A stretch of 33,858 bases of DNA from a virus, in IMG/VR virus record IMGVR_UViG_3300035698_021901, positions 1 through 33,858 of that record; one strand, 5' to 3'. Of this stretch, positions 22,921-30,836 are shown piece after piece. Positions within the stretch are counted from its first letter, which is position 1, and the number at the start of each line of letters is the position of its first letter. The translations under genes and the position numbers were made by a program. The notes under the pieces were generated by a model. The model worked only from the letters and a program-made list of their open reading frames with translations. It made no database searches and had not been told where the DNA came from.

Positions 22921-23307
22921 TTGAACGACAATAGTAACCCTATAGATTTCCCATTCTATGACTTCCTGAAAAGCGAAGCAAAAACAGAGGAACAAATCAA
23001 GGAAACCATGTATTATAAATGGTATGTTATCCGATTGAAGAAAGGCATTCCCCGTGTACGGAGAACCGGAGAAATCAGAAATGAAGAAGATGTGATAATA
23101 TGCTTGAAGGATTTATCGGCTTTAAACGAAGTGGTGCAAAAAGACCCGCTGTACAAAGAGATTCCCAGGGTTATAGCATTTATAAATTCCGATGGTTCTT
23201 TCTGTATTGTCGATGGGTGTCATAGAGCGATTTGTTCAATCCATTATAATGATAATCATGATGAAAATATTCTTATCCCCGTTGAGATAATTGATTATAA
23301 GAAGTAA
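22921..23307 (+). CDS. stand-alone ParB-like protein, paralogue of the upstream N terminus
   Basis: A 128-residue protein that copies the order of the upstream N-terminal domain: FYDFLKSEAKTEEQIK, YYKWYVIRLKKG, RNEEDVIICLKDL, LNEVVQKDP and finally FCIVDGCHRAICSIHYN. The motif V-D-G-C-H-R is closer to canonical ParB (D-G-x-H-R) than the E-G-C-H-R of the neighbour. It starts with TTG at 22921, with AAGGA at 22909-22913 (7-base spacing); no better start exists. It lacks the methyltransferase, so it seems to be a partial tandem duplicate that lost, or never had, the second domain. Function unknown. Confidence 0.7.
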   Translation: MNDNSNPIDFPFYDFLKSEAKTEEQIKETMYYKWYVIRLKKGIPRVRRTGEIRNEEDVIICLKDLSALNEVVQKDPLYKEIPRVIAFINSDGSFCIVDGCHRAICSIHYNDNHDENILIPVEIIDYKK

Positions 23308-23318
23308 GAGAGGCAGTT

Positions 23319-25472
23319 ATGAATCCAGAGGTTGAAATATTTGTTTCTACAATAGGTCAAGGGATTTTTCCAAAATGCATGCAAGCCCTAAAAAGCCAGA
23401 AGAATTCTTATCCTATTCATGTTGTGGAGAATGTGCAACCTATGAACGAAGCTTTTAATACTATGATTCGTGAAGCCTCACTTAAATATTTCGTTCAAGT
23501 TGATGAAGACATGGTGCTTTATCCCGACGGTATCCAGAGATTGCACGATAAGATTGAGAAGGCTCCTGGTAATGTAATTTGTGTTTGTTTGGACTTGTAT
23601 GATACGGGATTAAAAAAACAGATTCAAGGCGTGAAAATCTATAAGACAGAACCCATGAAATCCTTTGTCTTCAAAAACCGGGTCGATTGCGAAATGGATA
23701 TTATTCGTCAATGGACACAATCAGGATTCAAAATTGACATAGTGAAGGAAGTCGCCGGGACACATGAGCCGTGTTTTGATTTAAAGTCAACTTTTATGCG
23801 ATATAAACAATTGGCAGAGAAAGAGTTATATGGCTTTGAGGTTATGACTGGATTCTTAAAAGATTTGATGGAAGATTATAGGAAAAAACCACAGGATTTA
23901 AAAAGATTGTTTGCGGTGCTGGGTGCGGTTGCAGGTTTTTCTTCTTCTCCTATCATAGCGAGTAAAGAGCGAGGGATACATGATTATGAAAGCATTGCTT
24001 ACGAGAGATTTTATGAATATTTCAAGAACGGTAGGAGGGACATCGATGTGAAGGGTTTGAATACACCAAAAATATCAGTGATTTTGCCGATATATAAAAA
24101 AGAATTGAGGTATCTCAGGGAGGCAATTGACTCGATTTTGAATCAATCCTACCATGATTTTGAATTGCTATTAGTTCTGAATGGGACTCCCCCGGACATT
24201 TTAGCGGAAATGGAGAAGTATGCAGAACGAGATAAGCGAGTTAAAATTCTATATATGGAGGAAGCGAATCTTGTTAATGCTTTAAATCATGGGATAGAAC
24301 AATCAAAAGGAAAATACATTGCCAGGCAGGACGGGGATGACTTAAGCGATTTGAATCGATTTATGGTGCAGGTAGATTACTTGGAAAAACATCCTGATAT
24401 ATCCTTCATCGGCTCTTCTGCCAAACTTATTGATAAGGACGGCTCTTACCTGCGCATGTGCCCGCAGGCGCGAGGGATGGCAAAAATCAATAAGTTGTTG
24501 CAGTACAACAATGCTTTCACGCATGGGAGCGTCATGATTCGGGCTGACATTTTAAAGGATAACCATTATTCTACAAGCAAAAACCATCTACATATTGAAG
24601 ACTTAGAATTGTGGAAGCGATTGATAGCGCAGGGGCATAAGGCAGACAATCTGGCTCTTCCTCTCTATACATATCGCTGTGCTGATGGTGTTTGCAGAAA
24701 CTCAGAGCAGGCAAAAATTCAGAATCAGAATCGCCTAAACTTGGTAAAAAAGAAGGCTATTAATAAAACTTATTCAGAGGAAGACTTGGAAGAATTTTCG
24801 AATTATACCATGACTTTATTGAGGACAAAAGAGGTTTGCGAGGAGAAGAATATTCCATACAACATTGACGGGATGGATAATTCAGAGACATGGAAACCTC
24901 GGTTCTGGGAATATTCGCATGCCGTTAATTGCACGGCAGTGAAGAAAGGCGACAGAGTCTTGGACGCCGGGAGTGGCTATTCGCTCTTTCCTGTTTTACT
25001 TGCACGCCTGGGGTGCCATGTGCATTCACTGGATTTGAATTACCAGGAAGAGAGAGCTTGTTTGGCAGCGAAGCTAAATCTCGATATACAAGCTGATAGA
25101 GGTTCTTTCCTCAAGCTTCCCTACCCTGATTCTTATTTCGACAAAGTCTTTTGTATTAGTTGTATAGAACATCTGCAGGATTTGTCGCATGTGAAAAAGG
25201 CGATGAGCGAATTCAGGAGGGTATTGAAGCGTAAGGGATTACTCTTCTTGACAGTTGACTACCACAAGGATTACATTGAATACGGCAAGGCCGGGTGGAA
25301 GTGGTCTTCGCATACCAGGTTCTATAACTGGCAAAACATCCTGGAGAAAATTGTGTATCCTTCTAACATGGAACTTGTGGGGAATAACAACATATACGAC
25401 ATGACAGATTGGGATAATCCCCCGCTTTACGGAAACTACACTTTTGCTTCGATATTATTGAGGAAGGATTAA
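23319..25472 (+). CDS. three-domain protein: GT-A, GT2 and SAM methyltransferase
   Basis: A 717-residue chain of three enzymes. Residues 1 to about 230 resemble a GT-A glycosyltransferase, with YFVQVDEDMVLYPDG (D62, D64 as the metal-binding DxD). A family 2 glycosyltransferase follows from about 249: PKISVILPIYKKE, LREAIDSILNQSYHDFELL, and ARQDGDDLSDLNRF (D338, D340, D341), ending near 480. From about 530 comes a class I methyltransferase: VLDAGSGYSLFPVLL (547-561), HSLDLN and FDKVFCISCIEHLQDL. Together it could add two sugars and methylate the product. Such fusions are common in surface glycan loci. The gene ends one base before the next ATG. Confidence 0.85.
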   Translation: MNPEVEIFVSTIGQGIFPKCMQALKSQKNSYPIHVVENVQPMNEAFNTMIREASLKYFVQVDEDMVLYPDGIQRLHDKIEKAPGNVICVCLDLYDTGLKKQIQGVKIYKTEPMKSFVFKNRVDCEMDIIRQWTQSGFKIDIVKEVAGTHEPCFDLKSTFMRYKQLAEKELYGFEVMTGFLKDLMEDYRKKPQDLKRLFAVLGAVAGFSSSPIIASKERGIHDYESIAYERFYEYFKNGRRDIDVKGLNTPKISVILPIYKKELRYLREAIDSILNQSYHDFELLLVLNGTPPDILAEMEKYAERDKRVKILYMEEANLVNALNHGIEQSKGKYIARQDGDDLSDLNRFMVQVDYLEKHPDISFIGSSAKLIDKDGSYLRMCPQARGMAKINKLLQYNNAFTHGSVMIRADILKDNHYSTSKNHLHIEDLELWKRLIAQGHKADNLALPLYTYRCADGVCRNSEQAKIQNQNRLNLVKKKAINKTYSEEDLEEFSNYTMTLLRTKEVCEEKNIPYNIDGMDNSETWKPRFWEYSHAVNCTAVKKGDRVLDAGSGYSLFPVLLARLGCHVHSLDLNYQEERACLAAKLNLDIQADRGSFLKLPYPDSYFDKVFCISCIEHLQDLSHVKKAMSEFRRVLKRKGLLFLTVDYHKDYIEYGKAGWKWSSHTRFYNWQNILEKIVYPSNMELVGNNNIYDMTDWDNPPLYGNYTFASILLRKD

Positions 25473-25473
25473 C

Positions 25474-25971
25474 ATGAAGATTAACCTCGGCTCAGGTCCA
25501 AAGCGAATTGAAGGTTACACCAATATAGACATCCGGAAGGATGTTAACCCTGATATTTGTTGTGATATAAGATTTGGAATCCCTGTGGCAGACAACTCTG
25601 TTTCTCACATTCATGCCTTTGCAGTGATTGAACATTTTTCCAAGAAAGAGTTAGAAGAGATGGTTCTGCCCGAAATACTTCGCATTTTAAAGCCCGGGGA
25701 AAAGATAGAATTGTTAGTACCCGACTTAGAGGAATTGGCAAGGCGATATACGGAGTATAAGAGAACTGGCGAAACGCCATATAAGAGACCAGGCCTGGGA
25801 ACCAACTTCTTGTATGATGCCGAAGACCTTTCATATTGGATAACATCGTGGGGTGCTCATAAAATTGTTTTTGACAAATCATACCTAAAGCGACTCATGG
25901 AAAATGCAGGGTTTAAGACTGTCAAAATTGTATTGTGCGATCACAACTTGATAGGAGTATTTGAAAAATGA
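25474..25971 (+). CDS. short SAM-dependent methyltransferase
   Basis: A 165-residue class I methyltransferase-like protein of the compact type found in glycan loci. It starts directly with motif I (KINLGSGPKRIEGYTNIDI), then AFAVIEHFSKKEL (motif II region) and EILRILKPGEKIELLVPDL. There is no N-terminal substrate domain. The coding end overlaps the next gene by four bases (ATGA). It and the next protein share the M-K-(I/L)-N-L-G-(S/C)-G opening and organisation, so they may be duplicates that diverged. Substrate unknown; glycan methylation fits the context. Confidence 0.75.
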   Translation: MKINLGSGPKRIEGYTNIDIRKDVNPDICCDIRFGIPVADNSVSHIHAFAVIEHFSKKELEEMVLPEILRILKPGEKIELLVPDLEELARRYTEYKRTGETPYKRPGLGTNFLYDAEDLSYWITSWGAHKIVFDKSYLKRLMENAGFKTVKIVLCDHNLIGVFEK

Positions 25972-26426
25972 AGCTGAATCTCGGATGTGGAAAAAACATA
26001 AAAGACCCTAAAGAATGGGTGAATGCAGATTGCATTAAAACTGATGAATCTGTAATTATAATGGATATGGATTCAGAGTGGCCATTTAAAGATGACACCT
26101 TTGAAGGAGTTGTTGCTTCTCATTCATTTGAGCATGGCAAAGAAAAATTACATATTGTTGAAGAATTATGGAGGGTCTGTAAGGCAGGGGCTAAGATTCA
26201 TGTTATAGTACCTCACCCGGAGAATCCATTCTTCTGGCAGGATCCAACACATAAACTCTGTTGGCATGTTGATAACTTTGACTATTTTACACCACATTAT
26301 AATTGGAACTACATGTCAGAAGCGAGATTTAAGGTATTAAAAAAGGAAATCAAATGTTTTGAAATTACATGTTCTGAGAATGGAAAACCACAAACCATTG
26401 AATGGAGGTTAGAAGTAATAAAATGA
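25968..26426 (+). CDS. short SAM-dependent methyltransferase, second copy
   Basis: A 152-residue class I methyltransferase-like protein beginning KLNLGCGKNIKDPKEW, with the acidic NADCI end of strand 2, MDSEWPFKDDTFEGVVASHSFEH and EELWRVCKAGAKIHVIVPH. It keeps a proline-rich, aromatic later segment (NPFFWQDPTHKLCWHVDNF) that is typical of methyltransferases acting on sugars. It overlaps both neighbours by four bases (ATGA), so the tract is likely one coupled transcript. It is similar in plan to the protein at 25474. Substrate unknown. Confidence 0.75.
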   Translation: MKLNLGCGKNIKDPKEWVNADCIKTDESVIIMDMDSEWPFKDDTFEGVVASHSFEHGKEKLHIVEELWRVCKAGAKIHVIVPHPENPFFWQDPTHKLCWHVDNFDYFTPHYNWNYMSEARFKVLKKEIKCFEITCSENGKPQTIEWRLEVIK

Positions 26427-27334
26427 AATCATGCACAATAATTATTCCACATTTGGAAAGTTTCTGCTTTTTGGAAGCCTGTTTGCGTTGGATTGGATAC
26501 ATGAAGAATCCAGAAATTGAACAGAAGATTATCATAGTTGATGACAATTCGCAGGATGGAAGTTATGACTTAATTCAGAAAGAATATGGGAATAAGCATT
26601 TAGTTCTACAAACAGGCAGGCAAGACAAAGAACAGAATGCTGGAGTCCCATTGGACATTGCCGCCTCGCATGTTACAACAGATTATGTCTGTTCGCTTGA
26701 TTGTGATTGCATTCCTATGTCAAAAGCATGGCTATCATATCTTATTGATAAAGTTGATGAAGGCTATATCTTTGCTGGTAGGAATTCAGCATTTGAAAAG
26801 CCATATATGGCGTTTGGCAAGAATAACCCTGATATGATACCCTTCTTGATAATTGATAATTGTTATCGGGTTTCGACCGCAAAAGACTTTAAACTGCTTT
26901 CAGAAAATTGTGGTTTTAAAAGGCATAAAAAGTCAGATAAAAAATATGATTATTATTCTCCCAAATATACACCAATTACAGGGCATTCTGACACAGGCGT
27001 TGCAGCTAACTATTATGCTTATTCTGTAATGAAGAGAAAATCATTTAGATTGCCAATCGTAGCCGTTATTGGAAAAGTGGAAAAGCAAGGTAGTTTCGGA
27101 CAAAACATTGCCGACCTCGTCTTTCACATGTCTCTGAGTTCACGAAGATTAAGCTCTAGGAGTGATATACCTTTTGTGGGGGAAGAATACGAAGGATATT
27201 TGGATAGAATATTAGCGGAGGGATTGACTGATAAATTTATTAAAGAACTTCTATCAAAATGCACTAAAAAAATGTATGACTATTTCATTTATGAGGGAAA
27301 CAATGCTTTTCGCCAAACCGAATGGAGGACATAG
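26423..27334 (+). CDS. family 2 glycosyltransferase
   Basis: A 303-residue GT-A enzyme. The nucleotide-sugar site is seen as IIIVDDNSQDGSY (D40, D41) and the metal-binding motif as CSLDCDCIP (D93, D95). A charged C-terminal region follows. The ATG at 26423 overlaps the previous stop (ATGA); GGAGGT at 26404-26409 lies somewhat far (13 bases) but no closer start is better, and the in-frame ATG at 26402 sits inside the upstream gene. It probably adds a sugar to the glycan built by this island. Donor and acceptor cannot be told. Confidence 0.8.
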   Translation: MKSCTIIIPHLESFCFLEACLRWIGYMKNPEIEQKIIIVDDNSQDGSYDLIQKEYGNKHLVLQTGRQDKEQNAGVPLDIAASHVTTDYVCSLDCDCIPMSKAWLSYLIDKVDEGYIFAGRNSAFEKPYMAFGKNNPDMIPFLIIDNCYRVSTAKDFKLLSENCGFKRHKKSDKKYDYYSPKYTPITGHSDTGVAANYYAYSVMKRKSFRLPIVAVIGKVEKQGSFGQNIADLVFHMSLSSRRLSSRSDIPFVGEEYEGYLDRILAEGLTDKFIKELLSKCTKKMYDYFIYEGNNAFRQTEWRT

Positions 27335-27335
27335 A

Positions 27336-28184
27336 ATGAAAATTATCAACAAAACGATGGATAGAGATGACCTATTTACAACAGAAGGAGAAAAGATTAC
27401 ATGCGATATTGACAAGTTGATAATAGATATGTATGTCAAGAATTGTTATTTTACAAGTTGGTATGGGTATCTACCAGAGCAGGAGAAGAAAGAGATTGAG
27501 GAGACTGGGGGAATTGGTGTTTGGAACCGAGGTAAAGATTATGAGGCATTGCCTTGCTCGGCTGATGACAAAAGAATACCCTGGTATCTATACTGGGAGA
27601 TATTGTGGGTTCTGCAGAATTGTCCTAAATTGAATTCTGACATGAGATTATTGGACGCCGGGGGAACCGCTTCGCTGTTTACTTGCTATCTCGCCTCTTT
27701 AAATTACAAGGTTGACAGTATTGATATGAACGCAAATTTGCTCATACAAGGGGATAAGATAACAGAAAAAATGGGATGGAATATGAATTCCTTCTTTATG
27801 AATATGAATAACATGATATTCCCTGACAATCACTATGACCATGTTTTCTCGGTTTGTGTTTTTGAACACATTCCCTTCCATGATAAGCAGAAAGCCCTGC
27901 GGGAGATTGCCAGGGTATTGAAGCCCGGAGGGACTCTATCTATTACATTCGATTATAGAAATCCTGCCCCCATGTTATGCATAGAAGAAGGACACATTCC
28001 AAATACAGACCCGGAGAATCAGATTACAACATGGGAAGATATTAAGCGAAGCTTTCTATCCACCGGCTTGTTTAAATTGAGGGAGAATCAAGAGTTTTAT
28101 GACAACGAAAAGAATTATCTTGTAAGACCATTTTTCGACGATAAGCCCTATACTTTTGGGGCTTTATTCCTGGAAAAAATATAA
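27336..28184 (+). CDS. SAM-dependent methyltransferase
   Basis: A 282-residue class I methyltransferase. Motif I is LLDAGGTASLF (105-115), strand 2 ends in SIDMN, and the core continues FSVCVFEHIPFHDKQKALREI and RVLKPGGTLSITFD, the last being typical of the Methyltransf_11 group. An N-terminal extension of about 100 residues, rich in Trp and Tyr (GVWNRGKDYE, IPWYLYWEILW), may bind the acceptor. The ATG at 27336 follows GGAGG (27323-27327); the longer form from 27276 would overlap the glycosyltransferase by about 60 bases. It lies one base after that gene and belongs to the same glycan island. Confidence 0.8.
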   Translation: MKIINKTMDRDDLFTTEGEKITCDIDKLIIDMYVKNCYFTSWYGYLPEQEKKEIEETGGIGVWNRGKDYEALPCSADDKRIPWYLYWEILWVLQNCPKLNSDMRLLDAGGTASLFTCYLASLNYKVDSIDMNANLLIQGDKITEKMGWNMNSFFMNMNNMIFPDNHYDHVFSVCVFEHIPFHDKQKALREIARVLKPGGTLSITFDYRNPAPMLCIEEGHIPNTDPENQITTWEDIKRSFLSTGLFKLRENQEFYDNEKNYLVRPFFDDKPYTFGALFLEKI

Positions 28185-28198
28185 CATTGGAGGATAAC

Positions 28199-30361
28199 AT
28201 GCTAATAGGAGTTTCATCTTTCGACCTCGTTTGGGGTGGTATTCAGATTCAAATGCTGAATCACATGAGGTATTCCCAAAATGACTTTATTATATTTGCC
28301 GATAAAAGCGGATGCATGACAAAGCTATTCGAGGCTCTGCCGAATGTCAAGGAAATTGTGATTTGCGAAGACCATGAGATTTCAGACCTGGCAAAGCAAA
28401 AGAAGGTCGACATGTTCTTACATCATACCGTGAATCACACGAGTCGAAATTCCGTGGTGAAGCTAAAGGAACTGAGCATTCCGACTGTAGTTTTTCATCA
28501 TTGCGCTTTCCTGCCGATTTATTCGGCTTCTCTTATCGACGCCATTATCACGACTTCCAAGAATAATGTATTAATAATAAAACAGAACGAAAGCTTTAAA
28601 AACATGGAAATTGACAGTATTCACCTATCCCTTGATTTCGCTCCCTATGATAATGCGTGTGATGTTAAGGAGATTAAGAAGAAGTATGGAATACCTTTAA
28701 ACAGAATTGTTATAGGCAGGATGGGAAGATTAGAGCCGGGGAAGTGTCCGGAAGACTTCTTGAAATCAGCGAAGCAGCTTAAAAAGAAACATCCTAAATC
28801 ATTTTTCATCATAGGCGGCGCTCTATCCGTTTTTAAAAGCCAGCAATACCTGGACGGATTGAAGAATAAAGCTCGTGAGCTTGGACTGAAAGATGGCAAA
28901 GACATCTTATTTACCGGGGAAATTTCAGAGCAAGAGAAGGCAGACCTTCTAAACTGCATGGATATATTTCTGTACCCCACAAAGTGGGAGGGATACTGCA
29001 TGGCATTTTTGGAAGCTATGTATCTCAGAAAACCAGTGATAACTTATGCTAATTTTGCCAATAAAGAAACCATTGGGAATGGTGGGGTTGCCGTGAAAGA
29101 TGGAGATATAACTGGACTTGTGCGGGAAACCATGCGATTAATTACAGACAAGAAACTGAGAGAGCAGATAGGAGAGATGGGAAGACAACTTGTAATACAA
29201 AGAAATGAAGTGAAAGAGTTTGCCGGGAAAGTGGACTCGGTTTTAGACAGGATTCATGTAAGTAAAAGATTGGAAATCAAGGAGAAAAACAACATTAAGT
29301 TAGCATTAGTGGGATGGGGATTTGTGGACGGCATGGAATCTATCCCTGAATACTTGCAGCTTAAACATTTCTATGAAGCAGGATTGAACCTTGATTTCTT
29401 TTGTATCACGGCGAATGGAATGAAAAGTTTTAATGGATTGAAAATAAATCGTTCAAAAGCCTTCAATCCGACCTTGCTATCTCGCAAACCGCAAGTTTGT
29501 CACCTTCATCATGTGGAGAATCCATTATCAAAACAAGCTGCAGAATGGGCAAAGAGCCAGAACATTCCCGTAACCATGAATATCCATTCTTTCACACAAT
29601 CACCCGCTCCTTATCTCCCTCTTGTTGACAAATTTATTGTCTTCTCTGAAAAGGAATTTGACATGAGAAAAAAGGAGATACCGGAAGACAAACTTGCTAT
29701 AATTCCAAATGGGATTGATGTGGGGAGATATAAGAGTGGAGGGAATAAGTTTAAAAATGAGAAAGACCAGGGGAAATTCAATATATTGTATGTAGGTCAA
29801 CTCTTTGGTTGGAAAGGCATATATCGGATTGTTGAAATAGCGAATCACCTGAAGGGCAGAAGAACCGACTTCTGCTTCCATATTGTTTCACATGTTATAG
29901 GGGAGTTGGAGCAACTCCGGAAGAGTATAGCGAAGAGCGGGTTGCAAAACTTTGTCAAGGTTTATCCGGCCAGTCACGGGGAAAGACCATTTGAGGAACT
30001 CTTAGAATACTACGCTTCCTGCGATGCATTCCTTCTCCTCACAGATATTGATTGTTTTCCTACTACTCTCCTGGAAGCCATGGCAAGTAAAAAGCCATGC
30101 ATAGCCACGGCGGTAGGTGGGATTCCAAATATTGTTGACCACGAAGTCACCGGCTTCCATGTTGGATTCTGGAAAAAAGAACAAAAGAAAGTACGGGTTG
30201 AAGAGGTTATTGAAAGAATTGAGCAGTTGATTGAGAACCCGGATTTATGTCAGAAAATGGGAGAAGCCGGGTATCAGAAGGTATTAAAATACCATGATAT
30301 AAGGATACAGATTAAGAAGTATGTTGAGGTATTTAAAGAGGTTTTGAAAGGAAGGGAATGA
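28199..30361 (+). CDS. tandem GT-B (GT4-like) glycosyltransferase
   Basis: A 720-residue protein with two GT4-type, GT-B-fold enzymes in a row. The first occupies about 1-355: VSSFDLVWGGIQIQML at the start, GRMGRLEPGKCPEDFLKS, and the E-x7-E motif EGYCMAFLE (E264, E272). The second occupies about 370-715: LALVGWGFVDGMES, VCHLHHVENP, IPNGIDVGRYKSG, YVGQLFGWKGI, and DCFPTTLLEAM (D618, E626; the first acidic residue is Asp rather than Glu) followed by CIATAVGGIPNIV. GGAGG at 28189-28193 supports the ATG at 28199. It could make two successive sugar linkages. The domain calls are secure; the sugars are unknown. Confidence 0.88.
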   Translation: MLIGVSSFDLVWGGIQIQMLNHMRYSQNDFIIFADKSGCMTKLFEALPNVKEIVICEDHEISDLAKQKKVDMFLHHTVNHTSRNSVVKLKELSIPTVVFHHCAFLPIYSASLIDAIITTSKNNVLIIKQNESFKNMEIDSIHLSLDFAPYDNACDVKEIKKKYGIPLNRIVIGRMGRLEPGKCPEDFLKSAKQLKKKHPKSFFIIGGALSVFKSQQYLDGLKNKARELGLKDGKDILFTGEISEQEKADLLNCMDIFLYPTKWEGYCMAFLEAMYLRKPVITYANFANKETIGNGGVAVKDGDITGLVRETMRLITDKKLREQIGEMGRQLVIQRNEVKEFAGKVDSVLDRIHVSKRLEIKEKNNIKLALVGWGFVDGMESIPEYLQLKHFYEAGLNLDFFCITANGMKSFNGLKINRSKAFNPTLLSRKPQVCHLHHVENPLSKQAAEWAKSQNIPVTMNIHSFTQSPAPYLPLVDKFIVFSEKEFDMRKKEIPEDKLAIIPNGIDVGRYKSGGNKFKNEKDQGKFNILYVGQLFGWKGIYRIVEIANHLKGRRTDFCFHIVSHVIGELEQLRKSIAKSGLQNFVKVYPASHGERPFEELLEYYASCDAFLLLTDIDCFPTTLLEAMASKKPCIATAVGGIPNIVDHEVTGFHVGFWKKEQKKVRVEEVIERIEQLIENPDLCQKMGEAGYQKVLKYHDIRIQIKKYVEVFKEVLKGRE

Positions 30362-30362
30362 T

Positions 30363-30827
30363 GTGGAAATGAAAGAATTTTGGATTATAATATTCATGGT
30401 TTTTTGGCTTCTCGTTTTAGGTTTTGTTCAATTGTATATTTGGAGGAAGAGCAAAAAAGAGAAAACAGAAAAAAGATATCAAGGGGAAGCAGCGATGGCA
30501 GCAGCAGAGGCAGAAGCAATGGCAGCAGCAGAGGCAGAAGCAATGGCAGCAGCAGAGATGTCGCCAAGAGAAAAATTAAGAAAAAGATATTTAGAATTAA
30601 AGAAATTGCCCGATGGTTCTTCATGTAAAGCTATAGCATACAGAGATATAGTATGCGGAGAGAAAGTAGAGTTAGATTTTATATCTGATAAGATAATGGC
30701 TTATGCCGTTGATTTAAGGCCAAATCCCACCCTTTTAAGGGCTGATTATTTTGGTGAATCCCTAACCTCTGCTATAAGAGGGGAAACAATAAATATTATA
30801 GTAAAGCGAAGGTTTGGATATTATTAA
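30363..30827 (+). CDS. membrane-anchored protein with Ala/Glu tandem repeat
   Basis: A 154-residue protein. A single membrane helix lies at about 6-27 (FWIIIFMVFWLLVLGFVQLYIW), followed by a basic stop-transfer segment and an alanine/glutamate helix encoded by a 24-bp tandem repeat (MAAAEAEA, 2.6 copies). A soluble C-terminal part (LPDGSSCKAIAYRDIVCGEKVELDF and beyond) contains two Cys. GTG at 30363 or ATG at 30369 could be used; the ribosome site GGAAGGGA (30350-30357) fits GTG slightly better. It sits inside the glycan island and might anchor or organise its enzymes at the membrane. No family recognised. Confidence 0.6.
   Translation: MEMKEFWIIIFMVFWLLVLGFVQLYIWRKSKKEKTEKRYQGEAAMAAAEAEAMAAAEAEAMAAAEMSPREKLRKRYLELKKLPDGSSCKAIAYRDIVCGEKVELDFISDKIMAYAVDLRPNPTLLRADYFGESLTSAIRGETINIIVKRRFGYY
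30495..30557 (+). repeat. 24-bp in-frame tandem repeat (2.6 copies)
   Basis: Unit ATGGCAGCAGCAGAGGCAGAAGCA split as ATGGCAGCAGCAG + AGGCAGAAGCA; copies begin at 30495, 30519 and 30543 (partial). Each unit contains an in-frame ATG and encodes MAAAEAEA. Because the unit is a multiple of three, copy-number changes would lengthen or shorten the helix without a frameshift. Confidence 0.9.
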
Positions 30828-30836
30828 GGAGTTATT

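Noticed and set aside
30394-30624. Poly-Leu minus-strand ORF that looks like a membrane protein
   Set aside because: It is the reverse of the CAGCAGCAG-type tandem repeat in the membrane-anchored protein gene; it has no start context.
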